From positions 97,190-161,189 of the forward strand of contig JAMOAB010000005.1 in NCBI GenBank assembly GCA_023621995.1: a stretch of 64,000 nt of DNA. Reading direction: 5' to 3'. Below, piece by piece: positions 1 through 9,370 of this stretch. The notes under the pieces were generated by a model. It was given only the letters and a program-made list of their open reading frames with translations. It ran no database searches and was not told where the DNA came from. Made by a program: the position numbers and the translations under genes. The DNA comes from Bacillota bacterium (GTDB lineage Bacteria; Bacillota; Clostridia; Caldicoprobacterales; Xylanivirgaceae). How positions within the stretch are numbered: the stretch's first letter is position 1; each line of letters starts with the position of its first letter.

Positions 1-269
1 TCGGGATAACAAATTGGTGAATACACTATTCGATTAGTTCCTATTTTTGATACATCGTTTGTAAGTATATTTTGAAGAAAAGCTTTAGCATCTCTTCCTT
101 CTATAAGTATCTCTCCCATGTGGGAGACATCAAATATACCTGCTCCTTCTCTGACGGCTCGATGTTCATCTATTATGCTCGTATATTGAACAGGCATCAT
201 CCAGCCACCAAAGTCTATCATCTTTGCTCCTGCATCTACATGGGTCTTATATAGCGGTGTTTCTTTCAA
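1..269 (-). CDS. gcvT: Glycine cleavage system T protein (aminomethyltransferase), N-terminal part, truncated by the window edge
   Basis: Minus-strand translation LKETPLYKTHVDAGAKMIDFGGWMMPVQYTSIIDEHRAVREGAGIFDVSHMGEILIEG... is typical of GcvT. TTG start at 269 with AGGAGG upstream. Confidence 0.9.
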   Translation of the reverse strand, partial: MKETPLYKTHVDAGAKMIDFGGWMMPVQYTSIIDEHRAVREGAGIFDVSHMGEILIEGRDAKAFLQNILTNDVSKIGTNRIVYSPICYP

Positions 270-357
270 CCAGCTACGCCTCCTTTTATTATAATTATAT
301 CACTAAAATGAGTATACCATAACGGGAAAAAAACTGCTATAAAATACTAAATAAAAT

Positions 358-380
358 TAGGTAGGGCTTTGCCCTACCTA
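358..380 (-). terminator. Intrinsic terminator after the Gfo/Idh gene
   Basis: Perfect hairpin TAGGTAGGGC-AAA-GCCCTACCTA followed on the minus strand by AATTTTATTT. Confidence 0.75.
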
Positions 381-391
381 TAAATCTCTGT

Positions 392-1549
392 CTAAAATGT
401 GCCATCTACATCCATGAGAATAGACCTGTCTTCTTTTTTGAATGTAGAGGTTTCCCTTCGTCTATTTAGTTCTTCATAGAACAGATCTTCGTCTACCGGT
501 ATATCTACCCAATCATCTATCCAAGATGATAGATGCATTGCGTTTGATATCTCAAGTCCCTTAATGCCCTCTATGCCTGGTGCCAAGAGTTCATCTCCCT
601 TTAATATAGCATTCACCCAGTTTTGGGTTATGCCTCTGTGTCCTGTTTCAGTTCCTTTTATGGGAATATGACACTCCCAGCATTCTGGCTGACTAAATCC
701 GTCCTTAGATTCCACATTGAATTGTCGCTCCGATACCCTAAGACGCCAAAAAGTAAGTTTGCCATTTTCAACTACTAGTTTGCCCCTATCAGCCGATATC
801 TCGAATCTATTTGTCCCAGGAGCTTCTCCTGTAGATGTGACAAATAGTCCAGTAGCACCATTTTCATATTCAACATATGCCGTCACATCATCTTCCACTT
901 CTATGTCATGGTATTTCCCAAAATGACAAAAGGCCCTAACCCTCTTTGGCATACCTACCATCCACTGCCAGAGATCTAGCTGATGGGGATCTTGATTGAG
1001 CAGCACCCCACCACCTTCTCCTGCCCATGTAGCCCTCCAACCACCAGAATCGTAATAACTCTGTGTCCTATACCAATTAGTGATAATCCAAATTGTCCTT
1101 TTTATCTCGCCTAGCTCTCCCGTCATAACTAAGTCCCTAACCTTTTGGTATATTGGGTTGGTCCTCTGATTATACATTATGCCAAAGACCTTGTCGGTAC
1201 TCTTGGCTACTTCATTCATCTCCCTGACCTGTTTTGTATATACACCTGCCGGTTTTTCTATGAGGACATGGAGATCGTTTTTAAAAGCTTTAATAGCAAA
1301 GGATGGATGGCTATAGTGGGGTGTTGCAATTATGACACCATCTACACTTTTGGATCCAAAGAGCTCATCGGTTGAATCAAAAACCTTTACATTCTCGTCT
1401 AAATTTTCCTTTGCCCATTTGAGCCTGTCAGGATTTACATCGCACACTGCAGTAAGCTTAGCACCACGTATATCTCCATCGGCAATATACTTTGCATGGT
1501 GACTACCCATGTTACCAATACCGATTATACCTATTCTCACACTATCCAC
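392..1549 (-). CDS. Gfo/Idh/MocA family oxidoreductase
   Basis: N-terminal Rossmann motif IGIIGIGNMGSHHAKYI, EKP motif (VLIEKPAG), full-length 385 aa ORF. Confidence 0.9.
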   Translation of the reverse strand: MDSVRIGIIGIGNMGSHHAKYIADGDIRGAKLTAVCDVNPDRLKWAKENLDENVKVFDSTDELFGSKSVDGVIIATPHYSHPSFAIKAFKNDLHVLIEKPAGVYTKQVREMNEVAKSTDKVFGIMYNQRTNPIYQKVRDLVMTGELGEIKRTIWIITNWYRTQSYYDSGGWRATWAGEGGGVLLNQDPHQLDLWQWMVGMPKRVRAFCHFGKYHDIEVEDDVTAYVEYENGATGLFVTSTGEAPGTNRFEISADRGKLVVENGKLTFWRLRVSERQFNVESKDGFSQPECWECHIPIKGTETGHRGITQNWVNAILKGDELLAPGIEGIKGLEISNAMHLSSWIDDWVDIPVDEDLFYEELNRRRETSTFKKEDRSILMDVDGTF

Positions 1550-1579
1550 GATATCAATACCCCCTATATAAAAATCGTT

Positions 1580-2452
1580 TTACCTGTGATCGGCAGATTT
1601 ATATATGTCAGAGATTATGGATTTTAGAGCATCAGTTGCAATTTGGAATTCCTTTTCTCCTCCATCAGGCAAATCTGTTCCAATATCTTCCTTTTCTAAT
1701 GATGCCAGCCCTACAAAGTTTGCAAGATGGGGTTCTAGAGATAAAAAACCCTCAAATCCTCTATCGTAGAGTACAGTAAGTATCTCTTTCACCTTGCCAT
1801 CACCTTGCCCTGCTGGAACTACCACCTTATCACTATAACGTGCGTCCTTTATATGCATGTATATAATATGGTCTTTTAATAGTTCGAAACCATAAGGGTA
1901 TGTCTCCACATCGCATTGTACAAAATTTGCCGGATCAAATATGGCTCCACAGTATTGACAATTGAGGCTTTCTATAAGATCGAGACATCGCTCCGGCGTA
2001 TCGCCATATATACCCTTTTCATTTTCATGTAGAAGCATTACACCCGTGCCTTTGGCCACATCTGCAAACTTTCTCCATCGCTCCAAGACTTCTTCCCTAT
2101 AATGGGAGGGGACTTCTCCTTCTGGTATGTAAAAGCTAAACATCCTTATATATTCAGTCTCTAATATATTGGCAATCTCTAAGGTGTGTTTAAACAAGTC
2201 GAAATGGGGGCCAAAATCATCTGTTATGCCTATCTTACCTATGGGTGAGCCTATGGCAGATATCTTAAAACCTCTTTCATCTAATTGCTTCTTTATATCC
2301 TTAACTTCATCTAAACTATGTTCCACTATATTCTTGCCATTTACTCCACGCATCTCAATATATTCTATACCGTGTCTTTCCAAGACATCCATCTGCACCT
2401 TAAGACTTGGATCTATCTCATCTGCAAAAGCGGAAAGAATAAACTTTGCCAC
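1580..2452 (-). CDS. Sugar phosphate isomerase/epimerase-like TIM-barrel protein (AP endonuclease 2 fold)
   Basis: 290 aa; pattern ...AFADEIDPSLKVQMDVLERHGIEYIEMRGV...LLHENEKGIYGDTPERC...GAIFDPANF...MHIKDA... Confidence 0.85.
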   Translation of the reverse strand: MAKFILSAFADEIDPSLKVQMDVLERHGIEYIEMRGVNGKNIVEHSLDEVKDIKKQLDERGFKISAIGSPIGKIGITDDFGPHFDLFKHTLEIANILETEYIRMFSFYIPEGEVPSHYREEVLERWRKFADVAKGTGVMLLHENEKGIYGDTPERCLDLIESLNCQYCGAIFDPANFVQCDVETYPYGFELLKDHIIYMHIKDARYSDKVVVPAGQGDGKVKEILTVLYDRGFEGFLSLEPHLANFVGLASLEKEDIGTDLPDGGEKEFQIATDALKSIISDIYKSADHR

Positions 2453-2479
2453 CTTAAATACCCTCCTTCTTTGATAACC

Positions 2480-3250
2480 TTAAGAGCCGAGCCCTAACTC
2501 TCTTAAATTATTAAAGCTAATATTTAAACTATCAAAGGGGCTACCCTCACATATATCCTGCTCGACTGCACACCATTTGACATCTGTCTCTTTGCATGCC
2601 TGGATTATCTCAGGCCAATTGAGGTTCCCCTCTCCCACCTCTTTCATGATCTGCTTGTTATTAATGTCAACACCCATGTCTTTAAAGTGTACAACATCCA
2701 TCCTGCCTCGGACCTTATATATCCAATCTACTGGGTTTCCACCCCCTGCCTGTACCCAATAGGTGTCAATCTCGAAACCAAAGTTTTCATCTGTCTCTTC
2801 TAGTAAAATATCCATTGTGGTCTTTCCATCGAATTTGACAAATTCAAAGGCATGATTATGATATATAAACTTAAGTCCATTATCTGTCAGTATGTCAGAG
2901 ATCTTAGATGTCCTATGTATAAATTCTATAACTCCCTCTCTACTTCCCCTAAACTCTTGTGGCATAGATCCAAGACCTACATACTTACAATCCCAGATCT
3001 TGTGTTCTTCTATAACACCATGGATATCTTCTTCCATGCGCTCAAAAGGTATGTGGGTTGCACATATTGTAATCCCAAGGCTGTCTACAATATCCTTAAG
3101 TTCCTTAGGATCAATAGGCCCCATACCCGATACTTGAACGGCTCTATACCCCATGTCCCTTACCTTCTTTAGACTAGTCTTTATGTCCTCCGACTTCTTT
3201 ATATAGTCGCGAATGGTATAGAGTTGGGCTGCTATTCTTGGACTGCTCAT
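2480..3250 (-). CDS. Sugar phosphate isomerase/epimerase-like TIM-barrel protein
   Basis: 256 aa; AAQLYTIRDYIKKSEDIKTSLKKVRDMGYRAVQVSG...YHNHAFEF...EIDTYWVQAGG...VHFKDM. Confidence 0.88.
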   Translation of the reverse strand: MSSPRIAAQLYTIRDYIKKSEDIKTSLKKVRDMGYRAVQVSGMGPIDPKELKDIVDSLGITICATHIPFERMEEDIHGVIEEHKIWDCKYVGLGSMPQEFRGSREGVIEFIHRTSKISDILTDNGLKFIYHNHAFEFVKFDGKTTMDILLEETDENFGFEIDTYWVQAGGGNPVDWIYKVRGRMDVVHFKDMGVDINNKQIMKEVGEGNLNWPEIIQACKETDVKWCAVEQDICEGSPFDSLNISFNNLRELGLGS

Positions 3251-3296
3251 ATATAATCACCTCATTATTTTATTTATATAATATCTATAATAGATA

Positions 3297-4310
3297 TCAA
3301 TATACGCATGCACAAGAATCCCTTTTTATAAGGGTAGGTTGTAATGTTACAGTTTTTACATCTTCTTTTCCATTTAGCTGTTCTAGCAAAAGCTTTGCGG
3401 CAGTGGCTCCCATCTCTTCAATGGGCTGCCTAACCACAGTCAGGGACGGTTCTATTAACTCCGAAAGGATACTATCGTCAAAACCTATCACAGATAGCTC
3501 CCTAGGAACATGAAGATCCATGGCCCTGGCTGCCTTAAGTACTCCAATTGCCATGAGATTGTTTACAGCAAATATTGCAGTTGGAGGATTTTCCGTATTG
3601 AGTAGCTCCATCCCCTTTGTGTAACCACTATCTAGGTCTAAATTCCCACCTGTAATCAGATTATCGTCTATAGATATCCCCTCTTCTTTGAGTGCATCTA
3701 TATACCCCCTTCGCCTGTTACCTCTGGTGCCTGCCGTAAGTCCATCTATAAAGCCAATGCGCCTGTGTCCTAGCTCTATTAGATATCTGGTCGCATTATA
3801 AGCGCCCTTATAGGTATCCACCGCTACTTGACTTATCCCCTCAAAGCGACTTCCAAATGCCACTATGTTTATTTTATTCTTCTTAAGCTCTTCTATATTT
3901 TCTAAATTCTTTATATTGTCTTCTGGTTTAACCCGTGTGGGGCTAAATATGACGCCATCTACTTGACGTGTGATTAAATTTTCCACATATTCGGCCTCCT
4001 TTAAGACCGACCGCTTGGTGTTACAGAGATATGCTATGTAGCCTGCTTGGCTTAATTCATCTTCCATGGCTTCTGCAATCTGGGTATAGTAATCGTTTAC
4101 TATGGTAGGAATGAGTAGTGCGATGGTGTGGGTCTTACCACTTGCCAGAGATTTTGCTATGGTGTTTGGACGATAATTGAGCTTTTTTGCCGCATCTAAT
4201 ATCTTGTCTCTAGTATCTGGATGGATGGGATGATCTGAACCATTTAATACCCTAGAAACTGTAGCTGTAGAGACATTGCACATCTTTGCTATATCGTATA
4301 TTGTTGCCAA
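3297..4310 (-). CDS. LacI family transcriptional regulator
   Basis: N-terminal HTH MATIYDIAKMCNVSTATVSRVLNGSDHPIHPDTRDKILDAAKKLNYRPN is diagnostic; 337 aa. Confidence 0.95.
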   Translation of the reverse strand: MATIYDIAKMCNVSTATVSRVLNGSDHPIHPDTRDKILDAAKKLNYRPNTIAKSLASGKTHTIALLIPTIVNDYYTQIAEAMEDELSQAGYIAYLCNTKRSVLKEAEYVENLITRQVDGVIFSPTRVKPEDNIKNLENIEELKKNKINIVAFGSRFEGISQVAVDTYKGAYNATRYLIELGHRRIGFIDGLTAGTRGNRRRGYIDALKEEGISIDDNLITGGNLDLDSGYTKGMELLNTENPPTAIFAVNNLMAIGVLKAARAMDLHVPRELSVIGFDDSILSELIEPSLTVVRQPIEEMGATAAKLLLEQLNGKEDVKTVTLQPTLIKRDSCACVY

Positions 4311-4324
4311 TTTACTTCCTCCTA

Positions 4325-4356
4325 TAAACTCAAGGTAACCGGTTACCTTGAGTTTA
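4325..4356. promoter_or_regulatory. LacI-type operator, probably autoregulatory
   Basis: 32-bp perfect palindrome TAAACTCAAGGTAACCGGTTACCTTGAGTTTA with a central CG, immediately upstream of the lacI-family start codon. Confidence 0.75.
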
Positions 4357-4476
4357 AATCTATTATATCATATAAGTTTTTGTAGTCAACAAACTTTTAT
4401 CCCTGTATGATTATTCTATGAGAATGTCATGTTGAATTTATTTTGGTAAAATGTCATGCATGAGAAAAGTTAAAAA

Positions 4477-5586
4477 CTATATTTTGCTTATTTGATCCAG
4501 CTCCGATAGCTTTAGCCTCACTGTCATTATATATGGCTTTTCATATCTCCTATCCCAATAGCCATATGAGGTGAGTACAAACGTACCATCAGGTAGTGCT
4601 ACATTCCCTGCATAACCACAATCGCCTGTATAATCTTTCATAAGTCTTATATAATACTCACCCATATTCCCCTTTAATAGGTCGTCGTAGGTACCCACCC
4701 AAGCACACCAATCCCCTGCAAGCCATTGATCCCCTTCACTATGGATCTTTTCCTTCCTAATGATCTCACGAAAAGTTATGAGAAGCCTTCCGGATACAGG
4801 ATCATATGTAGCCTTATGCCTTTCTCCCATAAGCACATCTGGCATTTCCCTAGGAGGTGTCCAAGTCTCACCTTCGTCGTTTGAAAAGGCTACCATAGCA
4901 TTCGTCACCTTGTGTTGTGCCCTAGCAAGGAGAGCTAACTGATTCCCCTTTGGGGATCTTATTACTTCCATCTCACATAGGCCTGCGTGTTTTTCTATCT
5001 CATCATGTTCTTCCAATAGCCGCTCAGGCTCGCTCCATTGTTCCCTTCCATATTCATCAAAACTAAGATAGGTCTTCCAGTTATTATACTCACTATCATG
5101 GAATATACCCATCCATCTATTGTCCCAGCTACCATCAAACTTTTTAAGTCTAATTAGACTGGCATGGGCTACTATGGTTTTTAGACCAGGAAAATAATGT
5201 GTAAACTCTGTCCACGTCTTTCCATTATCTTCTGAATATGAAGTTTTAAATCCGCCTTTCCTCCTTGGCATACCACTTATGAGTTCAAGTCTCTTCTTTC
5301 CATCTGGCTTTTCTATAAAATAGACAGTTGGGGTTTCCTGACTGTCCTTCCAACTTTGTGGTGTAGGTAACCTATCACTCCATGTTTTTCCTCCATCTTT
5401 ACTCTCTTTCATGACAATAGCACCTTTACCATGACCTTTTGGATAGAACACATATATACTACTATCTTCTAAAACCACAGAATCAGGATGCCCTAAATAT
5501 TGACCTTCTTCCCTATCCACAATAAACTGGCGAGCTTTATCTGAAGAAAGATCTATATATGTTATCCTTTGCATTTTGCTCTTCAT
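4477..5586 (-). CDS. Sialidase-like beta-propeller (BNR/Asp-box repeats), divergent
   Basis: Three Asp-boxes (SKDGGKTWS, SEDNGKTWT, SNDEGETWT); 369 aa; no obvious RIP motif; no signal peptide. Confidence 0.7.
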   Translation of the reverse strand: MKSKMQRITYIDLSSDKARQFIVDREEGQYLGHPDSVVLEDSSIYVFYPKGHGKGAIVMKESKDGGKTWSDRLPTPQSWKDSQETPTVYFIEKPDGKKRLELISGMPRRKGGFKTSYSEDNGKTWTEFTHYFPGLKTIVAHASLIRLKKFDGSWDNRWMGIFHDSEYNNWKTYLSFDEYGREQWSEPERLLEEHDEIEKHAGLCEMEVIRSPKGNQLALLARAQHKVTNAMVAFSNDEGETWTPPREMPDVLMGERHKATYDPVSGRLLITFREIIRKEKIHSEGDQWLAGDWCAWVGTYDDLLKGNMGEYYIRLMKDYTGDCGYAGNVALPDGTFVLTSYGYWDRRYEKPYIMTVRLKLSELDQISKI

Positions 5587-5617
5587 AAATTTAAATTTAT
5601 CCCCCTCTGAGCATACC

Positions 5618-6931
5618 TTATTCCAGACCTTTTATCCAATCTAGACTAAACTTTGTAAACAATATAACACCCGGATCATCATTTGGCTCATATAATAGGC
5701 CAATGTTCCCATCTGAAAGTTGAGTGAGGCAAGAATACCCATATCCACCTTTTCGTATAACCCTTGAATAAGACCAGGTTCGCCCTTCATCTTTACTTAG
5801 CCTGACTGTTCCATTTATTCGCTCATTTTCATGGGCTGGATTTGCCCATACAAGATATGTACTTCCATCATCAAATTCATAATTTATCACAGTAGATTGA
5901 CATACTGGATCTATCAGCTCACCATGAAATTTTACTTCTCCCCAAGTCTCTCCACCGTCTTTACTTATGGCAACAGCTGTTCTTTTATATTTAGCATGAT
6001 TTCTCATAAATATTTTAAGATCACCGTTTCGCATCTCTACAACTTGACACTCAGTGAGCTCTGCCTCCTGCTCTTCTATCGTCCTTGCTCTAAGCTCCTT
6101 TCCATTTAGTATCCTACCATCATTTGGCGATTGTCCCCTATGCCAAGTCTTGCCATGGTCATCACTGTATATTACACAACAAGACATACGGCCTTTAAGA
6201 TCATTATTAAAGTATATGGGAAATATTAATCTTCCTCTATACTTGCCTCGTTTTATCTGTATTCCAATACCCGGACCAGCCCCAATAAATCCCATCCATT
6301 CTTCCTTCACCTGAGGGTTGAGGTCAATAGGATCAGACCAAGTAACACCATCGTCATCGCTCTTTATAGCTTGAAGAAAGGAAGTCCTAGCCTCTAGAAG
6401 GGGGCTTTCTTTTAGATATATATTACCAATTACTTCATTGTCTAAATATACATCGCCTTTTTTATCCACAATGTACTTTGTCTTTTTGCCTTTGCTATCA
6501 AATACATATCCTCCTTTCCCAAGTTTAAATTCTCTTCCTTCTCCATCATAGAGAAGTCTATTGCCACTCTGGTCAAATCCTATACCCTGCTCCGAATTCC
6601 AAAGTCCGATGCCAGCTGGAGTATGATTAAATATCATCCAAATAGTTCCCGTCTCCCTATCTTGAAGCATTGCCGGGTCACATGCTGCTGAACCATCATC
6701 ACCTCTACCAGGATAGTCCACCAACCTTTGTATAGGACCCCATGTATCGCCATTGTCAGTGCTTCGCCTTATGCATTTGTCTATATTATTTGGATTGTCT
6801 CCTGCCCTATCGACCCTTGCATCTACAGCTGCAATAATAGTACCTTTATCAGTAGTTATAAGGGAAGGGATCCTATAATTTGCACAATTGTTTAACCCAG
6901 GATAAAAGAGACTTTTCTCTGCTAACTCCAT
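5618..6931 (-). CDS. Exo-alpha-sialidase, GH33-like
   Basis: YRIPSLITTDKG (RIP motif), ACDPAML, five Asp-boxes (STDNGDTWG, SDDDGVTWS, SDDHGKTWH, SKDGGETWG, SKDEGRTWS), YSCLTQLSDGNIGLLYE near the C-terminus. Confidence 0.85.
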   Translation of the reverse strand: MELAEKSLFYPGLNNCANYRIPSLITTDKGTIIAAVDARVDRAGDNPNNIDKCIRRSTDNGDTWGPIQRLVDYPGRGDDGSAACDPAMLQDRETGTIWMIFNHTPAGIGLWNSEQGIGFDQSGNRLLYDGEGREFKLGKGGYVFDSKGKKTKYIVDKKGDVYLDNEVIGNIYLKESPLLEARTSFLQAIKSDDDGVTWSDPIDLNPQVKEEWMGFIGAGPGIGIQIKRGKYRGRLIFPIYFNNDLKGRMSCCVIYSDDHGKTWHRGQSPNDGRILNGKELRARTIEEQEAELTECQVVEMRNGDLKIFMRNHAKYKRTAVAISKDGGETWGEVKFHGELIDPVCQSTVINYEFDDGSTYLVWANPAHENERINGTVRLSKDEGRTWSYSRVIRKGGYGYSCLTQLSDGNIGLLYEPNDDPGVILFTKFSLDWIKGLE

Positions 6932-6961
6932 AATTCCTCACTCCTTAAATACTGAATCCAC

Positions 6962-7897
6962 TTATAGCACGTCTAGCAACCTTATACCAGTTATATCTTT
7001 CGAACTCTTCAAATCTTTAAGTTCTCTTCTAAAATTCTTCACTTCCATATTGCCTAATGGCTTGAAGGGGCTTCTATCTCTTCCAGCATCTATACCTATA
7101 AACCTAAGGCCTGCCCTTATAGATGGATACACCCCATACTTTAGACATACCTCAATTATATCGTTTGCTATTATAAGTTTATCCCTTGCCTTCCCGTACT
7201 CTTTATTTTGTATATCTTCGTATATTTCTATATATATTTCAGGATCTAGATTATAGAAACTCCCTATTATGCCATCTGCCCCCATCATGAGGCCAGAGAC
7301 ACACATCTCATCTGAACCTGAATAGATCATGAAGTCCTCTCCAATGTGTTCTTTTATTCTTTGCATCTCATAGTGATCCATAGATGTATATTTTATGCCT
7401 TTTACATTCTCTATACGGGACAATTGTTCTACGCTGTCTATCCCCATCTCTACACCTGTATTATAAGGAATACTATAGATTATCATAGGAAGGGGTGTAG
7501 AGCTTGCGACATCTTCATAATAGCCATATAGTTCATCGAATGAAAACTTGTAGTAAAATGGAGGAACAGAAGAGATAGCGTCAGCGCCCACTTCGCAGGC
7601 ATGCTTTGCAAGGTCTATGGCCTGTACTGTCGCAATGGCACCCACGTGTACTATTATGGGTACTCTCCCATCTACTTCTTCCACAACAGCTTCTACTACT
7701 GACTTTCGTTCAGCTGCATCCATCATCATGCCCTGACCTGTACTACCTGTTAAATAAAACCCATGTACTCCTTGATTTATTAGATAATTGACTAAAATTT
7801 TTAACTTATCCGTATCTAAATTTTCCTCTTTATCAAATATGGTTATAAGGGCTGGTATTACACCTTTTATATCCCCTATATTGAATTTTGCCATCAT
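6962..7897 (-). CDS. nanA: Dihydrodipicolinate synthase / N-acetylneuraminate lyase family protein
   Basis: DHDPS-family pattern GVIPALITIFDKEENLD...GFYLTGSTGQG...VHVGAIATVQAIDLAKHACEVGADAISSVPPFYYKFS...MIIYSIPYNTGV...GIKYTS. The PPFYYKFS context and sialidase neighbours favour Neu5Ac lyase; substrate not proven. Confidence 0.75.
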   Translation of the reverse strand: MMAKFNIGDIKGVIPALITIFDKEENLDTDKLKILVNYLINQGVHGFYLTGSTGQGMMMDAAERKSVVEAVVEEVDGRVPIIVHVGAIATVQAIDLAKHACEVGADAISSVPPFYYKFSFDELYGYYEDVASSTPLPMIIYSIPYNTGVEMGIDSVEQLSRIENVKGIKYTSMDHYEMQRIKEHIGEDFMIYSGSDEMCVSGLMMGADGIIGSFYNLDPEIYIEIYEDIQNKEYGKARDKLIIANDIIEVCLKYGVYPSIRAGLRFIGIDAGRDRSPFKPLGNMEVKNFRRELKDLKSSKDITGIRLLDVL

Positions 7898-7906
7898 AAA
7901 CACCCC

Positions 7907-9340
7907 TCATTGCCTATATCTCACTTTTAACTTCTCAGCTATATGACCTCTTCCCGTTTCTTCCAATCTCTTACAGTAACTATCAAGCATATTCCTTGTA
8001 TGGAATGGTCCGCCTTCTTTAAGTGTGGTATATAGTGGGTCTATTCCATCATCAGAAGTCTTCATCATCTTATCATACCACTCATTTAAATATGCCATGC
8101 CTTTTTCAATAAGATGGGGCCTCTCCTCTGCTAAATTGTACTGCTCATGCGGATCATTTACTATGTCGAACAACATATATTCAGGAAAATCTTTGAAACC
8201 ATCATGATAGGTCTTTATCATTATATAGTCGTCAAATATTACAGACCGTTGACATGACCATGCACAATGACTGACCACTAGATATTCCCTACCTTCTTCC
8301 CGTCTCTCATTAAACGCCCTAGTGAAGGCCTTGGCATCCCATCTTGGATTGGGCCTACCTCCTAAAAGTTCGGTTATGGTAGCACCTACATCACATTGAT
8401 AATGTAGAGCATTGTCTATCCAAGGGTTGTCATTGCCTGGCACTTTTATTATCATAGGTACCCTACTGGTTATATAATCTGCTGTCTGGTGATCTCCATA
8501 TATATTGAGTTCTCCATGATTTTCGCCATGGTCAGACGTTATTATTATCATGGTGTCATCGTAAATTCCAAGTTCCCTTAATTTATCTACTATCTTTCCC
8601 AAGTATAGATCGGCATACCATATACCAGTGTCATATCCATCTATCCATATCTTAAAGTCATCTACATTTCTTATCTCTGGTATCATCCTAGGATATAAAG
8701 GATGGGACGGCGTTTCGTGGGCACTATGCGGTCCATAGCTATTATATTGCCTCTCTATTATCTCATTATCTATCCAAGTAGGAGCAGGTTCATCTTCAAA
8801 GGGATTTCCATACTCCTCAGGAGTTCTATAGGGAGTATGGGGATCCCAAACATTCACATGTAAAAACCAATTGTCATCCCTACCCTTGCCTTCTAACCAA
8901 TCCATGGCTATGGGGACCACTTCATCTGCCCTCTCATTGCCACATTTACCCGTATTGATAATTTCATTAAATCCTTCATAAAACCACCAAGCTGCATGTC
9001 TCTCTGCAAATGGAGATATGGATGCAGTATAATAGCCTGCCCTTCTAAAAGAAGTTATTAGACCAAAATTCTTACCTATACCAAAAGATCTTGTTTTGCC
9101 CTCCATCTTCATATCTGCAGCCTCGCCACCATGATTTACTATGCCGGTATGTATGCCTAAACGCCCTGTAAACATAGATGCCCTTGACGGAAGGCAAGGT
9201 GTATCAGAAGCAAAACATCTGGTAAATCTAACTCCCTCGTCTGCAATCTTATCTATATTAGGCGATGTATTCCTATGATAGCCATAACATCCTAGATGAT
9301 CAGGGCGTAATGTGTCAATATCATAATATAATATCCTCAC
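7907..9340 (-). CDS. Sulfatase (type I, Cys-type formylglycine site)
   Basis: MRILYYDIDTLRPDHLGCYGY and C-x-P-S-R motif (DTPCLPSRASMFTGR, Cys codon at 9194-9196); TSDHGENHGE; 477 aa, no signal peptide. Confidence 0.92.
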   Translation of the reverse strand: MRILYYDIDTLRPDHLGCYGYHRNTSPNIDKIADEGVRFTRCFASDTPCLPSRASMFTGRLGIHTGIVNHGGEAADMKMEGKTRSFGIGKNFGLITSFRRAGYYTASISPFAERHAAWWFYEGFNEIINTGKCGNERADEVVPIAMDWLEGKGRDDNWFLHVNVWDPHTPYRTPEEYGNPFEDEPAPTWIDNEIIERQYNSYGPHSAHETPSHPLYPRMIPEIRNVDDFKIWIDGYDTGIWYADLYLGKIVDKLRELGIYDDTMIIITSDHGENHGELNIYGDHQTADYITSRVPMIIKVPGNDNPWIDNALHYQCDVGATITELLGGRPNPRWDAKAFTRAFNERREEGREYLVVSHCAWSCQRSVIFDDYIMIKTYHDGFKDFPEYMLFDIVNDPHEQYNLAEERPHLIEKGMAYLNEWYDKMMKTSDDGIDPLYTTLKEGGPFHTRNMLDSYCKRLEETGRGHIAEKLKVRYRQ

Positions 9341-9370
9341 AAAATTACCTCCTTAACTTTTAATACAGTT

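Noticed and set aside
270-391. Possible glycine riboswitch upstream of gcvT
   Set aside because: The gap is too short and contains only a terminator hairpin of the neighbouring gene and AT-rich sequence; no glycine aptamer core.
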